DNA of 55,663 nucleotides. It comes from an uncultured Ilumatobacter sp. (GTDB lineage Bacteria > Actinomycetota > Acidimicrobiia > Acidimicrobiales > Ilumatobacteraceae). A program made the translations under genes and the position numbers. How positions within the stretch are numbered: the stretch's first letter is position 1; each line of letters begins with the position of its first letter. The notes under the pieces were generated by a model that saw only the letters and a program-made list of their open reading frames with translations, made no database searches and was not told the origin of the DNA. The DNA is taken from contig CALIOL010000014.1 of assembly GCA_938044705.1 (NCBI GenBank), positions 1-55,663 on the forward strand. Reading direction: 5' to 3'. Positions 28,171 through 37,200 of this stretch are shown piece after piece.

Positions 28171-28841
28171 GCCGCGACTCCGCGCATGCTGCGATGAACG
28201 GCGCGGGGAAGCCGACGGGCGCCCAACAGGCCGGTGTCGATCGATCGAGCGACGCGGATGTCCCACGGAATGGTCGCGATGATCGGCGCACGCACGGAGG
28301 TCTCGATGTCTCGATGGCGAAGGGCTCGGCCTGGCTCGTCGATGACCACCGTTGCGGTCGGCAGGGTCGCGAGCCGCGTTGCTCGTCGTAGCGAGAGATA
28401 ACACGCCCGGGTCACCAGCCAGCGGCTCGGACACTGTTCCGAGAACGTCGACGGCAGTGCAGTGGTGCCCGCATCGATGACGATCGAACCGCCGCTGTCA
28501 TGGGCCCATTCGCCGAACCAGTCGATCAGCTCGTCCCAGCGCTCGGAGCACGCCTGCGCGACCGCTGACCGGGTGGAGCCTGGCGACTCCGTGTTCGTCG
28601 CAGGAAGGAGGCGGGCGTTCGGTGTGACCTCGATGAGAAGGTCGTCGAGGTGAGCGATCGGTGCTCGGCTCGTGAGCCAATCGATCACGCCGGGGCGCTC
28701 GGGCTCGGGCAGACCGAGCATGTCGGGGACGTCGCCCTCGAGGTCGACCAGCAGCACCGGTCCGGGGGATTCGATCGCTCGCAGACAGGCGACGATCGTG
28801 GTGCCGCTTCCGCCTTTGGCGGCATGGCAGAGGGTGATCAT
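28167..28841 (-). CDS. TadZ/CpaE-like (septum-site-determining Ssd-type) ATPase
   Basis: A 224-residue MinD/ParA-fold protein with a deviant Walker A (AAKGGSGTT near the N-terminus) and DLEGDVPDMLGL after strand 2, but a weak second acidic motif. Proteins of this kind head actinobacterial Tad operons, position the pilus machinery at the pole, and in mycobacteria are called Ssd. It is shorter than usual because the N-terminal receiver-like domain is missing. Start ATG 28841 is chosen because GGGAG lies 5 bases upstream. It is the first gene of the tight tadZABC run. Confidence 0.82.
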   Translation of the reverse strand: MITLCHAAKGGSGTTIVACLRAIESPGPVLLVDLEGDVPDMLGLPEPERPGVIDWLTSRAPIAHLDDLLIEVTPNARLLPATNTESPGSTRSAVAQACSERWDELIDWFGEWAHDSGGSIVIDAGTTALPSTFSEQCPSRWLVTRACYLSLRRATRLATLPTATVVIDEPGRALRHRDIETSVRAPIIATIPWDIRVARSIDTGLLGARRLPRAVHRSMRGVAA

Positions 28842-28946
28842 GTGGGCTCCCAAGTGGGACGTGCCGGCGCACCGGACGTGGACTCAGGAGGGAGTCGGTA
28901 CTGTCAACGTAACGTCAGTGCACGATTCGCGCAACGCGTGATCGGG

Positions 28947-29174
28947 TCATCGTTCGGAACGCGATCGGCGGCGTTCGACGGCACGCATCCATTTGTTCTG
29001 GCGGCTCCGACAGGCCTTGCGGCAATACCGCTGGTTGCTCGTTCGTCGCTCGAACAGCTCACCGCAGCGCCAGTACGAACACACCGCAAGGCGATCGACG
29101 TCGACCGGTTCGTCGAGCGGCTCGTCCGGGGAGTGCGGCGGGGTGCTGATGGGTCCAGTGAACCAGACCGGCAC
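28947..29174 (-). CDS. Small four-Cys zinc-finger protein
   Basis: About 75 residues from GTG 29174; the track ORF begins at 29288 inside the preceding gene. The C-terminal block VCSYWRCGELFERRTSNQRYCRKACRSRQNKWM has C-x4-C and C-x3-C pairs and a basic helix, resembling CGNR-type or similar zinc fingers that bind nucleic acid. It lies between the EAL gene (24 bp downstream of its stop) and tadZ (105 bp), all on one strand. A role as regulator of the pilus genes is a positional guess. The start codon is uncertain. Confidence 0.55.
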   Translation of the reverse strand: MPVWFTGPISTPPHSPDEPLDEPVDVDRLAVCSYWRCGELFERRTSNQRYCRKACRSRQNKWMRAVERRRSRSER

Positions 29175-29197
29175 TCGTCGTCCGGTGCTTGCCGAGA

Positions 29198-31165
29198 TCA
29201 AGCTGGCTGTTGGTGGTCGGCCAAGAAGGCCAGGGCGTCGTTGGGTCGAAGCGCTGGGGATGTCATGAAGCCCTGGTAGAGATCGCATCCCGCGGCGTCC
29301 AGGAACTCGAGCTGTTCAGGTTGTTCGACGCCCTCGGCGACCGTTCGTAAGCCGAGGCCCCGCGCCAGGCCGAGGACCGCAGTCACCAGCTCGGCACTCG
29401 GGCGGTCGGCGGGAAGCCCGTCGACGAACCGCTTGTCGATCTTGAGTTCGGTTGCCCGAAGATCGAGGAGGTGACTGAGGCTCGAGTAGCCGGTTCCGAA
29501 GTCGTCGATCGCGAGGCCGATGCCGATCGCTTCGAAGTCCTGAAGGTTCTGGAGGAGAACGCCTTCGACTCGCGTGACTTCGTTCTCGGTGATCTCGACG
29601 GTGAGCGACGCTGGCTCGACGCCATGGGCGCCGAGGCGCTGTCGGATGAAGTCCGGAAGGTCGAGACGGCGCGCTTCGCTCGCCGACAGGTTGACATGCA
29701 CCGACGAAGCGTGATCGTGGCCTTGCGCCACCAGGTCGGCGACGAACTCCAGACTCTGATCGATCACACGATTCGTGAGCTGGGATGACAATCCACCCAC
29801 TTCGGCCAGGCCGAGGAACTGCGCGGGCGGCACGAGCCCACGCATCGGGTGCTCCCATCGCACGAGCGCCTCCCAGCCTCGCACGGTCTGCCCATCGCAA
29901 CTGAGCATCGGCTGGAACCACGGCGTTACCTCGCCGTCTGCCAAACCGGCTCGGAGCTCGGTGAGCAGCTCCCGACGGTCGCGATGTTCACCATCGGCGG
30001 CGACGAGCGACGGTGACCGTTGTGACCGCTCCTCGCGGACCAGTGACGACGCGCCGGTGAGGAGTTGCTCGAAGTTGGCCGGACTCCCGATCTTGCCGGC
30101 AGTCGACATCTGCACGGGCACCGGTCTTCCGTCGAGCACGAAGGGTTCGAACATGCAACGTTCGAGCGTGTCTCGCAAGCGGGCCACGTCGCGTTCGCCC
30201 TCGGCCGGAACCGCGATGGCGAACTCGTCGCCAGCGATGCGGCACAGCGCGACTTCCGGTTCGGCGAGCTCCTCGAGCCGCCGCGCGATCGATTGGAGTA
30301 CCGCGTCGCCCTGATCCACGCCGAACAGTTCGTTGATCGAGCTCAGGCGTTCGACGTTGCCGACGGCAACAGCAACCAGTTGGCCGCGTCGATTCGGGTC
30401 GCGCCAGCTGGCGAGCCAGGGCGTCAATCCGTCCCGGTTCAAGAGCAGCGTGAGTGGGTCCTGATACTCGAGCACTCGTGACAGTTGCTCGGCGAGCTGT
30501 TGGTTCTCGAGGTTCGAGGCAATGAGCGCGGTCAGCGTCTGGTGGAAGGCTCGGTGGAGCCACCACGCAGCAGCGAAGTACAGCACGAGGAGCGGGATGA
30601 ACGTTCCGCGAGGCAACTCGTCCATCACCAGCCCGATCGTGACCGTGCTCAACGCGCCCACGATCGTCGCGCCGTACAGAACGCGTGAGCCTGCGGTGAC
30701 GACCGCGGTCAGGCTCACCACGGCGAGCAAGACGACGAATCCGATCCATCGATCCGAGTCGGCGCCGTATCGCCCGGTGACCACGGGCAGTGCCCCCCAG
30801 ATTGCTCCGTACGTGAGGTAGTAGACGGCGTTCAGCTCGGTGTAGCGACGAGGGACCTTGCCGGTCTGCAGGATGCGCCGGTCATACACGTTGCAGGCGA
30901 CCGCACGAACGTTGTTCAGCAGCGCGACGGCACCCCACCACCAGATCGCATTCGACGTGAGTTGACCAGCGAAGAAGGCAACGACTCCGATCGTCGCACC
31001 GACATGCGGGAGATGCGAACGCCATAGCTGGAGCGAGGTGTTGCGCACCAACTCGAGTTCGACGGCAACAGAGCGCGTCGAGCGGCTGTCGCCAAGCGCT
31101 TCGCTGCTCATGCGAGAGGTCTCGGGGCGGGCGCGCAGAACACAACGTTCCTTCGGCGTGAGCAC
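29198..31165 (-). CDS. Membrane EAL-domain c-di-GMP phosphodiesterase with degenerate GGDEF
   Basis: A 655-residue protein: about six membrane helices (residues 50-210), a GGDEF domain (about 230-390) and an EAL domain (about 400-650). The GGDEF signature reads AGDEF (311-315), and the first metal Asp of the usual D-x-D/FKxxND stretch is lost (GNVERLSSINELFG), so the cyclase is probably inactive and may serve as a GTP sensor. The EAL domain looks complete: WEALVRW, VHVNLSA, TVEITENE, IDDFGTGYSSL, LKIDKRFV, AEGVEQ. Hence it should hydrolyse c-di-GMP. Start could instead be Met19 (31111). It lies directly upstream of the zinc-finger and Tad genes on the same strand. Confidence 0.9.
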   Translation of the reverse strand: MLTPKERCVLRARPETSRMSSEALGDSRSTRSVAVELELVRNTSLQLWRSHLPHVGATIGVVAFFAGQLTSNAIWWWGAVALLNNVRAVACNVYDRRILQTGKVPRRYTELNAVYYLTYGAIWGALPVVTGRYGADSDRWIGFVVLLAVVSLTAVVTAGSRVLYGATIVGALSTVTIGLVMDELPRGTFIPLLVLYFAAAWWLHRAFHQTLTALIASNLENQQLAEQLSRVLEYQDPLTLLLNRDGLTPWLASWRDPNRRGQLVAVAVGNVERLSSINELFGVDQGDAVLQSIARRLEELAEPEVALCRIAGDEFAIAVPAEGERDVARLRDTLERCMFEPFVLDGRPVPVQMSTAGKIGSPANFEQLLTGASSLVREERSQRSPSLVAADGEHRDRRELLTELRAGLADGEVTPWFQPMLSCDGQTVRGWEALVRWEHPMRGLVPPAQFLGLAEVGGLSSQLTNRVIDQSLEFVADLVAQGHDHASSVHVNLSASEARRLDLPDFIRQRLGAHGVEPASLTVEITENEVTRVEGVLLQNLQDFEAIGIGLAIDDFGTGYSSLSHLLDLRATELKIDKRFVDGLPADRPSAELVTAVLGLARGLGLRTVAEGVEQPEQLEFLDAAGCDLYQGFMTSPALRPNDALAFLADHQQPA

Positions 31166-31224
31166 GCCGAATCTTCAATCGCTGGACGTCGGTCGGTGTC
31201 GATAGGGTCGAGACCGTACTACCG

Positions 31225-31320
31225 GGAGGTGTCTGGGTACCTGGTGGGCTCCGCCGCCTTCAAAGCGGTTGGGATGGGCGATCCCCATCCGGCGGGTTCG
31301 ATTCCCGTCCACCTCCGCCA
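31225..31320 (+). tRNA. selC: Selenocysteine tRNA, anticodon UCA
   Basis: A 96-nt tRNA with encoded CCA. A 7-bp acceptor stem (GGAGGTG/CACCTCC) stacks on a 6-bp T stem, giving the 13-bp stack special to tRNA-Sec. The anticodon loop CTTCAAA carries UCA at 31260-31262 on a 5-bp stem (GCCGC/GCGGT). The variable arm is long, a perfect 7-bp stem (GGATGGG/CCCATCC) with a 5-nt loop. The T loop is TTCGATT and the discriminator is G. The D stem has six positions with one A-G mismatch. Overall it parallels the 95-nt E. coli selC. It reads UGA as selenocysteine with SelA, SelB and SelD; none of those genes is in the window. Confidence 0.96.
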
Positions 31321-31381
31321 CGCCCGCACTGATTCTTGGCGTTCGCGTCACGGATGCGTGTCGGTCAACGTCTCTACGTGC

Positions 31382-31678
31382 ATGCGACGTGACGACCAAT
31401 CTGCGGCGAGCCCGGTTGGGCCGCGAGCGACGACCCGTGGACGATCTCGGTCATGGCTCCTCGCCGCCGCATGTCGACGCTCCGAGAGCGATGACGTGCC
31501 CGCAGCCACGAGTGTCTTCACGTGCGTGGAGTGCTGCGTCAAGAACGAGTGTCTCGATCGGGCGCTTCAGCGAGAACGGCGCGGACACCTCGTGCGTGGG
31601 GTGGCCGGAGGGTTGACCCAGCGAGAACGGCGCACGGTGCTCCGGATGGAGGCGTCCAACCTCCTCGTCATGAGCTGA
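31382..31678 (+). CDS. Miniature WhiB-like iron-sulfur regulator
   Basis: A 98-residue protein starting 61 bp after the tRNA. It has the WhiB pattern W25-x5-C31, then C48-x2-C51-x5-C57 (TCVECCVKNECLDRAL), a G-V-A-G-G turn like the family G[VI]WGG, and a basic tail (LTQRERR). The spacing between the first and second Cys is only 16, against the usual ~20-30, so it is compact. WhiB proteins bind a 4Fe-4S cluster and contact the principal sigma factor. The start is uncertain: ATG 31382 has a weak ribosome site and GTG 31358 is in frame. Confidence 0.68.
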   Translation: MRRDDQSAASPVGPRATTRGRSRSWLLAAACRRSESDDVPAATSVFTCVECCVKNECLDRALQRERRGHLVRGVAGGLTQRERRTVLRMEASNLLVMS

Positions 31679-32084
31679 CTCAGCGCCTGCGATCTCACCA
31701 GTGACCGGTGTGATAGAGCCGGTGCTCGATGAAACCCGGCCAACCGTTTCCGTCTTCATGGCACGCGCACGGACAGCGCCACCCGGCGCCCGTCGTATCA
31801 CTGGGGTACGCCGGCCACCATCCGTTGCACGCACGGTGGCTTGGCGGGTGATGCCCAGCATTCGACACGCCTGACCCTCGGTGCGGGGCGCAACGAAAGC
31901 CGTACTCGGTTCCGAGCTCGGAGCGCGGTGGCGGTTCGAGCTTCCGTAGCTGCTGCTGTGACGCGTTCATCGCTTGACGAGCTCTCCGGTGTTCTTCGCG
32001 ACGCCAGTGATGTGTTCACCGGTCCCTCTCCGTGAAGAAGAGACGTGAGGTCGGAGGTGTTCGTGTCGCGAGTCTCGGCTCGAG
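31679..32084. other. 406-bp low-density region
   Basis: Between the WhiB-like gene and the sigma/anti-sigma gene, which point toward each other. Apart from the doubtful minus-strand ORF at 31695-31970, I see no gene, tRNA, repeat or clear terminator. Plus-strand track ORFs here are Ala/Arg-rich shadows without ribosome sites. Confidence 0.5.
31695..31970 (-). CDS. Possible small Cys/His/Trp-rich protein
   Basis: A 91-residue ORF whose C-terminal half is rich in Cys, His, Trp and Gly (RACNGWWPAYP, GWRCPCACHEDGNGW), a composition compatible with a small metal-binding protein. An in-frame stop lies 16 codons before the ATG, which is the only usable start. It is downstream of the sigma/anti-sigma gene on the same strand (114 bp). 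I recognise no family, and no convincing ribosome site is present. It may be a chance ORF. Confidence 0.38.
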   Translation of the reverse strand: MNASQQQLRKLEPPPRSELGTEYGFRCAPHRGSGVSNAGHHPPSHRACNGWWPAYPSDTTGAGWRCPCACHEDGNGWPGFIEHRLYHTGHW

Positions 32085-33704
32085 TCAGTCGAGGGTCGAG
32101 GTATCCACGACGTTGCCGGAGTCATCGAGCAGCGTGACCGTCAGCGGGCCGTCGGCGACGGCGCTGATCGACACGACTGCTGGACTGCTCACACCGTTGA
32201 AGTCGCAGCGGGTCGGAGACGAACACGTTGCGAGCAGGACTTCGGTCGGCGTGATCGGATTGCTGAAGACCACAGCTCCGGGTTGGCCATCGAGATCGAT
32301 CACACGGAGATCGAAGGTGACCACGCCGTTGTCCGACATCCAGAAGCCGGCGAGTGCGCCTGGCGACGGCTCGACGGTGGTCGTCGGAGCGACCGTTGTC
32401 GTGGTGTCGACCACGGTGGTCGTGGTGACGTCGCCAAAGGTCGGCACAGGAGCGATGGTCGTCCTGGCTTCGGTCGTCGGGGGCGGCGTGACCGGTGGTG
32501 CGGTCGCTGGGGGTGGCGTTGCCGGCGGTGATGTTGCTGGCGGTGACGTGCTCGCCGGTGTGACGGGTGCCGTGGGCAGCGGCGTGGTCACGGCGGGCTC
32601 AGCTGGCGCCGGCGGGGCCGTGCTCGTCGTCGTTGTCGTGGTGGTCGTCGAGCTCGTCGTCGTTGTGGTTGCTGGCAGCGTGGCCGGGGTGGCAATGGTG
32701 GTCGCCGGTGGAGTGGATGCAGACAGCGTGGTCGAGGGAGCTGCGACCAGCGACGCCGAGGGCTCGACCAAGTCGTCGGATCCCTGGAAGATGACAAAGC
32801 CGATCGCGACCAGCGCTGCGGCCGTACCTCCGATTGCGACTTGTGCCCACCGTGTCGTTGGCGCCACTGCGGAACCTGCCGTGCTGGCGGCGTCTCCGAT
32901 CGCGAATCGCGCTCGGCCGGGGAGCAACGCAACGTTCGAGCCGAACTCCGGGCCGAACCCGGCCAGCACCGCCGGTGCGAGCAGCATCGGAAGACGGTTC
33001 CCGGTGAGCGCGGCGATCTTGCCGGCAAGGTCGGAACACTCGTCGCACTCTTCGAGGTGCCAGCGAACAGCTTCGGAGAGTTCCGCTTCGTCTCCGCTGC
33101 CGGCGACCAACGCTGCGAGGTACTCGCGGACCTCGGCGGTGTGTGCCTCGTCGGCCAACGTCGTGAGGTAGGCAGCACGCAGCCCGAGTTGTGCGCGGGC
33201 CCGCAGTGAAGAGACCGCGTTCGAAGATCGGACGCCGAGCATCTTGGCGACCTCGCGTGGGGCGAAGCCCTCGACGTCGGAATACCAGATGACGTTCTTC
33301 CAACGGTCCGGCAACGACGTGAACGCCGCCGCCAACGATGGATCGACATTGACATCGTCCATCATCGCTGCCTCGCTGACCAGAAGTTCGTCGCCGGTTC
33401 CGGCTGGCTGCTCGTGTTGAGTGCGTCGACGCTGTTCGATGACGACAGAACGAATTGCCGTCGCAAGGTAGGGACCGAAGGCCGACGTGGGCCCATGGTC
33501 GTTGTCGATGGCGGACATCGTGCGACGGAAGGCCTCGGCGACGGCTTCGTCGACGTCGACTGCTCGTTGTCGCCGCGCCACACCTGTAGCGAACTTCCGA
33601 TACCGAACGAAGAGTTCGTCATAGGCGGCCCGATCGCCCGAGCGGGACTTTTCCAGCAGCGCGACGGTGTCTGCCGCGCGGAGCTCTCGACTGCTTCGAG
33701 TCAT
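32085..33704 (-). CDS. ECF sigma factor fused to zinc-finger anti-sigma and extracytoplasmic sensor domain
   Basis: A 539-residue single-chain protein. Residues ~15-95 are sigma region 2 and ~125-180 region 4 (LPDRWKNVIWYSDVEGFAPREVAKMLGV). Next is a ZAS-type anti-sigma motif, H216-x3-C220-x2-C223 (HLEECDEC), a transmembrane helix (about 287-306), then a ~140-residue Thr/Pro/Ala-rich outside linker with runs of Thr, and a C-terminal beta-rich domain (about 450-539). The sigma factor is thus tethered to its own inhibitor and membrane sensor, as in extended ECF groups; release probably needs proteolysis. Its start faces the giant surface-protein gene across 589 bp, a natural candidate target. 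Confidence 0.88.
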   Translation of the reverse strand: MTRSSRELRAADTVALLEKSRSGDRAAYDELFVRYRKFATGVARRQRAVDVDEAVAEAFRRTMSAIDNDHGPTSAFGPYLATAIRSVVIEQRRRTQHEQPAGTGDELLVSEAAMMDDVNVDPSLAAAFTSLPDRWKNVIWYSDVEGFAPREVAKMLGVRSSNAVSSLRARAQLGLRAAYLTTLADEAHTAEVREYLAALVAGSGDEAELSEAVRWHLEECDECSDLAGKIAALTGNRLPMLLAPAVLAGFGPEFGSNVALLPGRARFAIGDAASTAGSAVAPTTRWAQVAIGGTAAALVAIGFVIFQGSDDLVEPSASLVAAPSTTLSASTPPATTIATPATLPATTTTTSSTTTTTTTTSTAPPAPAEPAVTTPLPTAPVTPASTSPPATSPPATPPPATAPPVTPPPTTEARTTIAPVPTFGDVTTTTVVDTTTTVAPTTTVEPSPGALAGFWMSDNGVVTFDLRVIDLDGQPGAVVFSNPITPTEVLLATCSSPTRCDFNGVSSPAVVSISAVADGPLTVTLLDDSGNVVDTSTLD

Positions 33705-34293
33705 GTCGTGTGCCTTCCGACCGTTGACGCTTCGGCACCGTCACGGGAGCAACGCTCATTGCAGCTCTCCATTGACGTCCTGATGTGCCGCACACTCCGA
33801 CGCGCAGACGAGTACGAGGACGCACGAAACGCGTGCTCGGACCCACTGGTTCGGAATCGCATACCACTGTGGCATGTAGGAAGAGACGGCACCGGAGAGC
33901 AATCGTGTCGGCCGTGAGAAAAACGAAACCGGGTAACGAAGCCGATGGCGGCTCGGTACCCGGTTTCGCGACCCGTCTGCCAGGCACTGGCTTCGGAGTC
34001 TTCGGCGTCGCAGGAACGACGTAGTTGAAACGACACAGAACGAACCCTTTCGTGTCGATGCCCGCCGACAAATCTCACCGAGAGGCTGGACGTCGACTCG
34101 ACCTCGAGGGTGATTGGGCGGGGTATCGGCACCCAAGTCCACCGACTTGAGAAATTTCTTTTCGGATTCGCGACACGAAGCGGGGTCAGCGGCGTCCCTT
34201 CAGACACACGGAACCCGAGATTCTTGGTTTCGGCCGCACCGGATGACCTCCGCAGCGGCCGCGAACAGACAGCAAGAACAACGAAACGGCGGA
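33705..34293. promoter_or_regulatory. Divergent control region between the sigma/anti-sigma gene and the surface-protein gene
   Basis: 589 bp without a convincing gene. It contains a perfect 12-bp inverted repeat (33924-33968) with an A5/T5 tract, a 6-bp hairpin CAAGTC-CACC-GACTTG (34134-34149) followed by the AT-rich AGAAATTTCTTTT, and several ORFs too poor to call. Length and structure suggest long 5' leaders for one or both genes. No recognisable riboswitch class could be matched by eye. Confidence 0.55.
33924..33968 (-). terminator. Intrinsic-terminator-like hairpin in the divergent region
   Basis: CGAAACCGGGTA (33924-33935) and TACCCGGTTTCG (33957-33968) are perfect reverse complements. 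Inside, AGCCG/CGGCT adds a second 5-bp stem with an ATGG loop. On the minus strand the stem is followed at once by TTTTT, so it reads as an intrinsic terminator for a leftward transcript. It lies 220 bp upstream of the sigma/anti-sigma start, where nothing needs terminating, so attenuation of that gene or the end of a small RNA is possible. Confidence 0.55.
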
Positions 34294-37200
34294 ATGATGC
34301 AGAACTCCCACACCCACAAGACAGCGCGGCTCATCGCAGCTCTGGCGGTGGCAGCAGCGATGCTGGTGATCCCAGCGGGCTCGGTCTTCGCGGGCGAGCC
34401 GACATTGACGAAGTCGCTGTCACAGACCCAGCCGTTCGCGAACGACGACGGCACCTTCCCGAGCGGCGCGACGGTCACCTATGAGGTGTCCATCGGCTGC
34501 AACGCCCCGGGCGACTGCGACGACTTCGAACTGCATGACCTCGCACCGACGTTCACCGATGTGAACGGTGCGCCCGGCGTGTACGAGTTCGTGTCGGCCT
34601 CTCCCGGTGGCGCTGGCCCGAACTTCGACATCGACGCGTCGGACCCGAGTGACATCGCACTGACGTTCCCGGATGGTTTCTCCGCAGGTACGTCGATGAA
34701 CATCCAAATGACCTTCGCGATCCCCGCCGGTGTCACCCCCGACAACACCACAGCGACGAACACCGCGATCTGGGGAGAATTCGACGACGACGGCAACCCG
34801 CTGCCGAACACGGTCACCGATACCCAAGACGTGACGTCGCGTGCGCGCACCTCGTTCGACGTCGTCAAGACCGGACCCGCCACGGTGAACCCGAACACCC
34901 CGGTCGAGTTCGTCGTGTCACTGTGCGGTGACAATCCTGACGACCCGTACTTCGGTCCGCTCGATGGCACCGTCGAGAACGCAACGCTGACCGACCAGAT
35001 CCCCGCTGGCTTCGTCATCGTCGACGCCGGCGGCGGCACCGACAACGGTGACGGCACCGTGACCTGGGATCTCGGCGACGTCGACCTCGGGCCAGGCGAT
35101 TGCGTCGATCGCACGATCACGCTCGAGTACCCGGCCACGGGGCCGATCACCGAACCGATCGCGTCCTCGAACGTGGTCGTCGCTGGTGGTGACTTCCCGC
35201 CGGACGGCGATGGAAACCCAGGTTCTGGCGACGTTCCCTTCGTCATCGACAACCCGAGCCCGGGCGAGCCCGGCATCGACAAGCGTGCGGGCCGCCCGTA
35301 CGTCGACCTCGATCTCAACGACGGAGCGACCGGCGACGACGGCGACAGCTTCTCCTCCTACTACCTCCAGCCCGAGAACACCGGTGAAGGGGTCATCTTC
35401 GATGCGATCCTCACCGACCCGATCCCCGATCGCTTCGCGGTCACTCGTTTCGACACGGGCACCTGGCCGACTGGGCCGACCGGTCCGAACGACGACTCGC
35501 TCGTCGAGTTCGTGTTCACCTTCCTCGACGGCAGCTCGCAGAGCATCTTCGCCGACGGGGTGACCGGCCAGTCCGTTGACATCGCCGACGAGATCGGGAA
35601 CCCGCTCGTTCAGGTCGCGGTCAACTACGGCGACCTGCCCGCAGGTTGGGTTCAGAACGGTGGCGAAGGTCGAAGCGAGCTCTACGGCTACTTCATCGAC
35701 CCCGGTCGGAGTGGCGGAGACCCGATCGACTTCGACGACGCGGCGAGTGTCGCCGTCGTCAACACCGCGACGCTCGTCGGCACCGTCGTCGACCCGGTCA
35801 CGGGTGACCTCGTGTCAGCATCGGACTCCGACACGGCCACGATCAACATCGAGAGCCCCCAGCCTCACCCCGCCGTCTTCAAGTCCGTGAGCGCGGCCGG
35901 GAACACGTTCGGCAACGGAGTGTTCCCGTCGAACGACGACGAGACGACCACGCTGACGTGGACCGTTCGTATCCAGAACCACTGGACGGCCACCGAGGTG
36001 TACCCGGACCCGGTCATCGTGGACCTGTTGCCGACACTCACTCCGAACGCCCTCGGTCAGGGAGGCCTTTCCGACGCCTACGACTTCACCGTCAACACTC
36101 CCGCCGGAGTCACCTGCCCTGTCGTCCCCGCCGACGGTGGCAGCGTTGCCAACACGGCGACCGGTCTCGATGACACGGTGCTCATCTGGGAGTGCACGGG
36201 CGACCTCGCCCGTACCGAGAACATCACGATCACGTTCAAGACCGACGTGGAAGCCGGCACCCCGCCTCAGAGCATCCTCAACCGCGACTACACCACCACG
36301 AACGCGCTCACCGACGATGGCTCCGGGCAGTACTTCTCCGCCTGGAACGGCGGTGCGTTCTTCGGCGAGTGGCAGGACGACGTCGACGATCTCGATGGCG
36401 ACGGGGACACCACGGACCGCATCCGCACCGACGTCGCCAGCATCGAAGTGCTGGACTTCGTGTTCCTCGAATCCGTCAAGCAAGTGCGCGGCGGCCCCGA
36501 CGCCGAGTGCAATGGCGACAGCTTCCCGCCGGCAGGTCAGGACAACACGACCTATGGCATCGGACGTTGCACCCGGCCGGGCGGCATCGTCGACTACGAG
36601 ATGGTCGTGACCAACCGAGGAAACACCGACATCGTCAACCTGATGGTGATGGACATCTTCCCGGCAGTGGGCGACAGCTTCGTCGTGCCCAACCAGAACA
36701 CCGGCGCCGTCGGACCACGAAACAGCGCGTTCGACACCTACCTCACCGGCCCGGTGACCAGCCCTGACCCGAACGTGGTCGTGGAGTACTCGGTCGAACA
36801 GGAGCCCTGCCGATACGACGACTTCTACCCGAGCAACGCCGGCGCAGCCGAGGTTCCGGGATGCAGCCCCGCCAACTGGACGACGACCCCTCCATCGCCG
36901 ATCTCGAGCGCACGCGCGATTCGAATCAGCTACGTGGATCCGGCGACCGGTGACGTCGCCGTGCTCGAGATCGACGACACGTTCGTCCTCGAGTGGCCGA
37001 TGCGTGCCTCGGTCGCCGCGCAGACCGATGACATCGCGACCAATGCGTTCGGCTGGTCCGCCCAGTCGGCGACGTCGGACACGGTGAACACCGCGGGCCC
37101 CGCCCCGGTCGACATCAGCGTTGCCGCACTCGACGACTTCTTCCTCGGCGATCAGGTCTGGTACGACGAGAACTACGACGGCACACAGGACGAGGGCCCG

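Noticed and set aside
32032-33171. 379-codon plus-strand ORF over the sigma/anti-sigma gene
   Set aside because: Poly-Val and Gly-Val-Ala runs are the reverse reading of the Thr/Pro linker; the minus strand has sigma and ZAS motifs.
33924-33968. c-di-GMP (GEMM) riboswitch upstream of the surface protein
   Set aside because: The region has AACGAAGCC-like text but no GNRA tetraloop or GGCAAACC/GACGCAAAGCC blocks, so the class could not be supported by eye.
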